Positions 4,979 to 5,888 of a stretch of DNA of 5,888 nt are shown here, one piece after another. The notes below the pieces were generated by a model. That model had not been told where the DNA came from, did not search any database, and saw only the letters and a list, made by a program, of their open reading frames with translations. Both the position numbers and the translations under genes were made by a program. Within the stretch, counting starts at the first letter, position 1, and each line of letters begins with the position of its first letter. The DNA is from Phytoplasma sp041276565 (GTDB lineage: Bacteria; Bacillota_I; Bacilli_A; Acholeplasmatales; Acholeplasmataceae), in the NCBI RefSeq assembly GCF_041276565.1, contig NZ_JBGGGR010000020.1, positions 1 to 5,888 of the forward strand. The letters run 5' to 3'.

Positions 4979-5888
4979 ATGTTTATAAACAAAACAAAAA
5001 TAAAAATTTTTTTAAAAAGTTTTTTATTCTTATTAACATTATCAATATTTATTTTTTATATTTTTATATTTAACGTTCCAATTAAAAATAATATTTCAAA
5101 ATATAAAATCATAAATAAAATGAGTGAAGTCGAAGAAGCTTTAGAACAAGTAACTTCTCCTGATAAATACGATCCATTAAAAGAAATCGAAGCAATTCGT
5201 GGAAACGACCAATATTTATTAACGAATCATTTTTTAGAAGCTTTAAAACAAAAGCATAATAAATTATATTTTAAAAGTAAATATATTTGTAAATTAGTAG
5301 GTTATTTAAAAGATAGTGGAAATAAAATGGAAGAACTCCAACACAATTTAGACCAAAATGGGGTTTTATTATTGAACGCCCAAAACCAATTAATTATACA
5401 AGTCAAAGAATTAACCAAATTCCAAACTGAATTAAATGAAGTCAAAAAAAAATTAAAAGATGCTGAAAAAAATTTAGAAAAAAAAGACGAAACATTAACC
5501 ATTTTCGAAAATGCATTAGATAACGCAAAAACTCAATGGCAAACTGCTGAAGAAAATTTAGAAAAAAAAGAAGAAGAATTAAAAACTACTCAAAATAAAT
5601 TTAACAAAATAAAAACAAAATTAGAAAAAATTGAAGAAAATTTAAATACAAAAAATAATGAATTAAACAATATTCAAAGTGAACTCAATGACATAAAACC
5701 TAAATTAACAACCACTCAAAATCAATTAAGTAAAACACAAACAAAATTAACAATTTCTGAAACCCAATTAAGAGAAACACAAACAAAATTAACAACTTCT
5801 GAAAATAATTTAAATAAAAAAGATGAAGAGATAAAAACAGTTCAAACTGAATTAAGTAAAACACAAACAAAATTAACAACTTCTGAAA
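4979..5888 (+). CDS. Membrane-anchored coiled-coil protein, 3' end beyond the window
   Basis: The frame is open from the ATG at 4979-4981 to the window edge, giving 303 visible residues. A Lys-rich start (NKTKIKIFLK) precedes one long hydrophobic segment (about 11-33) with no clear signal-peptidase site, which fits a signal anchor with the rest outside the cell. Residues about 48-115 form a mixed-charge, probably helical domain (EALEQVTSPDKYDPLKEIEA). From about 117 on, the chain is an unbroken coiled coil with Leu every seventh residue and 14-residue repeats (LSKTQTKLTTSE type). Lacking Walker motifs, it is not an SMC ATPase, though automatic annotation could name it so. No Shine-Dalgarno sequence precedes the ATG; Met48 (5120) is a possible later start but would lose the anchor. 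Codons are richer in G+C than the DNA just upstream. It shares its architecture, not clear sequence, with the minus-strand gene at 663-1286. The function is unknown; a surface or host-facing role is only an inference. Confidence 0.85.
   Translation, partial: MFINKTKIKIFLKSFLFLLTLSIFIFYIFIFNVPIKNNISKYKIINKMSEVEEALEQVTSPDKYDPLKEIEAIRGNDQYLLTNHFLEALKQKHNKLYFKSKYICKLVGYLKDSGNKMEELQHNLDQNGVLLLNAQNQLIIQVKELTKFQTELNEVKKKLKDAEKNLEKKDETLTIFENALDNAKTQWQTAEENLEKKEEELKTTQNKFNKIKTKLEKIEENLNTKNNELNNIQSELNDIKPKLTTTQNQLSKTQTKLTISETQLRETQTKLTTSENNLNKKDEEIKTVQTELSKTQTKLTTSE
5726..5888 (+). repeat. 42-nt (14-residue) repeats in the coiled-coil gene
   Basis: A 37-nt core beginning TTAAG and ending TCTGAAA occurs at 5726-5762, 5768-5804 and 5852-5888, with only a few differences. 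The offsets are 42 and 84 nt, so the period is 42 nt or two heptads, with one diverged unit between the second and third copies. The nucleotide identity, closer than coiled-coil constraint alone demands, points to recent duplication. The repeats continue to the window edge. Confidence 0.8.

Noticed and set aside
5302..5502. 66-codon minus-strand frame
   Set aside because: It lies antisense inside the coiled-coil gene; its Ser/Phe/Trp-rich translation is the mirror of Lys/Glu/Gln codons.
5726..5888. CRISPR-like array from regular 37-nt repeats
   Set aside because: The repeats are in frame within a coding region, with a five-base gap rather than unique spacers, and encode coiled-coil heptads.

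Overview
The window is extremely A+T-rich (about 80% overall, higher between genes). It looks like chromosome or plasmid DNA from an obligate, wall-less Mollicute, most likely a phytoplasma (Acholeplasmataceae). The reasons are the Lys/Asn/Ile-rich proteins, the short genes with one N-terminal membrane segment, the standard code (tryptophan is TGG, and TGA ends a frame at 3769-3771), and the broken genes scattered among long gene-poor stretches. That pattern is typical of decaying phytoplasma mobile-unit DNA. The organism call is inference; no housekeeping gene, tRNA or rRNA is present to fix it.

Left part (about 200-1802, minus strand): a compact cassette reading right to left. It encodes a 121-aa single-pass membrane protein, a 29-aa micro-membrane protein with a perfect Shine-Dalgarno sequence, and a membrane-anchored coiled-coil protein. 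A G+C-rich hairpin with a T run follows and should end the transcript. Beyond it lies an 80-aa unknown protein with a TTG start. The coiled-coil gene carries an in-frame 24-nt tandem repeat. Its frame ends at a run of seven A residues, but the same kind of coiled coil continues for 43 residues in the +1 frame.

Middle (1968-3926, plus strand): a hydrophilic 106-aa unknown protein, then about 800 nt without an intact gene (hairpins and a possible minus-strand gene relic). A 89-aa membrane-anchored frame follows. After one TAA it continues in the same frame into an HNH-type nuclease-like sequence, which is itself broken at a second run of seven A residues. A 52-aa basic/hydrophobic small frame overlaps the nuclease stop codon (ATGA).

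Right part: about 1 kb of very A+T-rich DNA without convincing genes but with inverted repeats, then the first 303 codons of a plus-strand membrane-anchored coiled-coil protein with 42-nt (14-residue) repeats that runs off the window edge. The window therefore holds two membrane-anchored coiled-coil proteins facing outward around a degraded nuclease locus. I recognise no established gene symbols.
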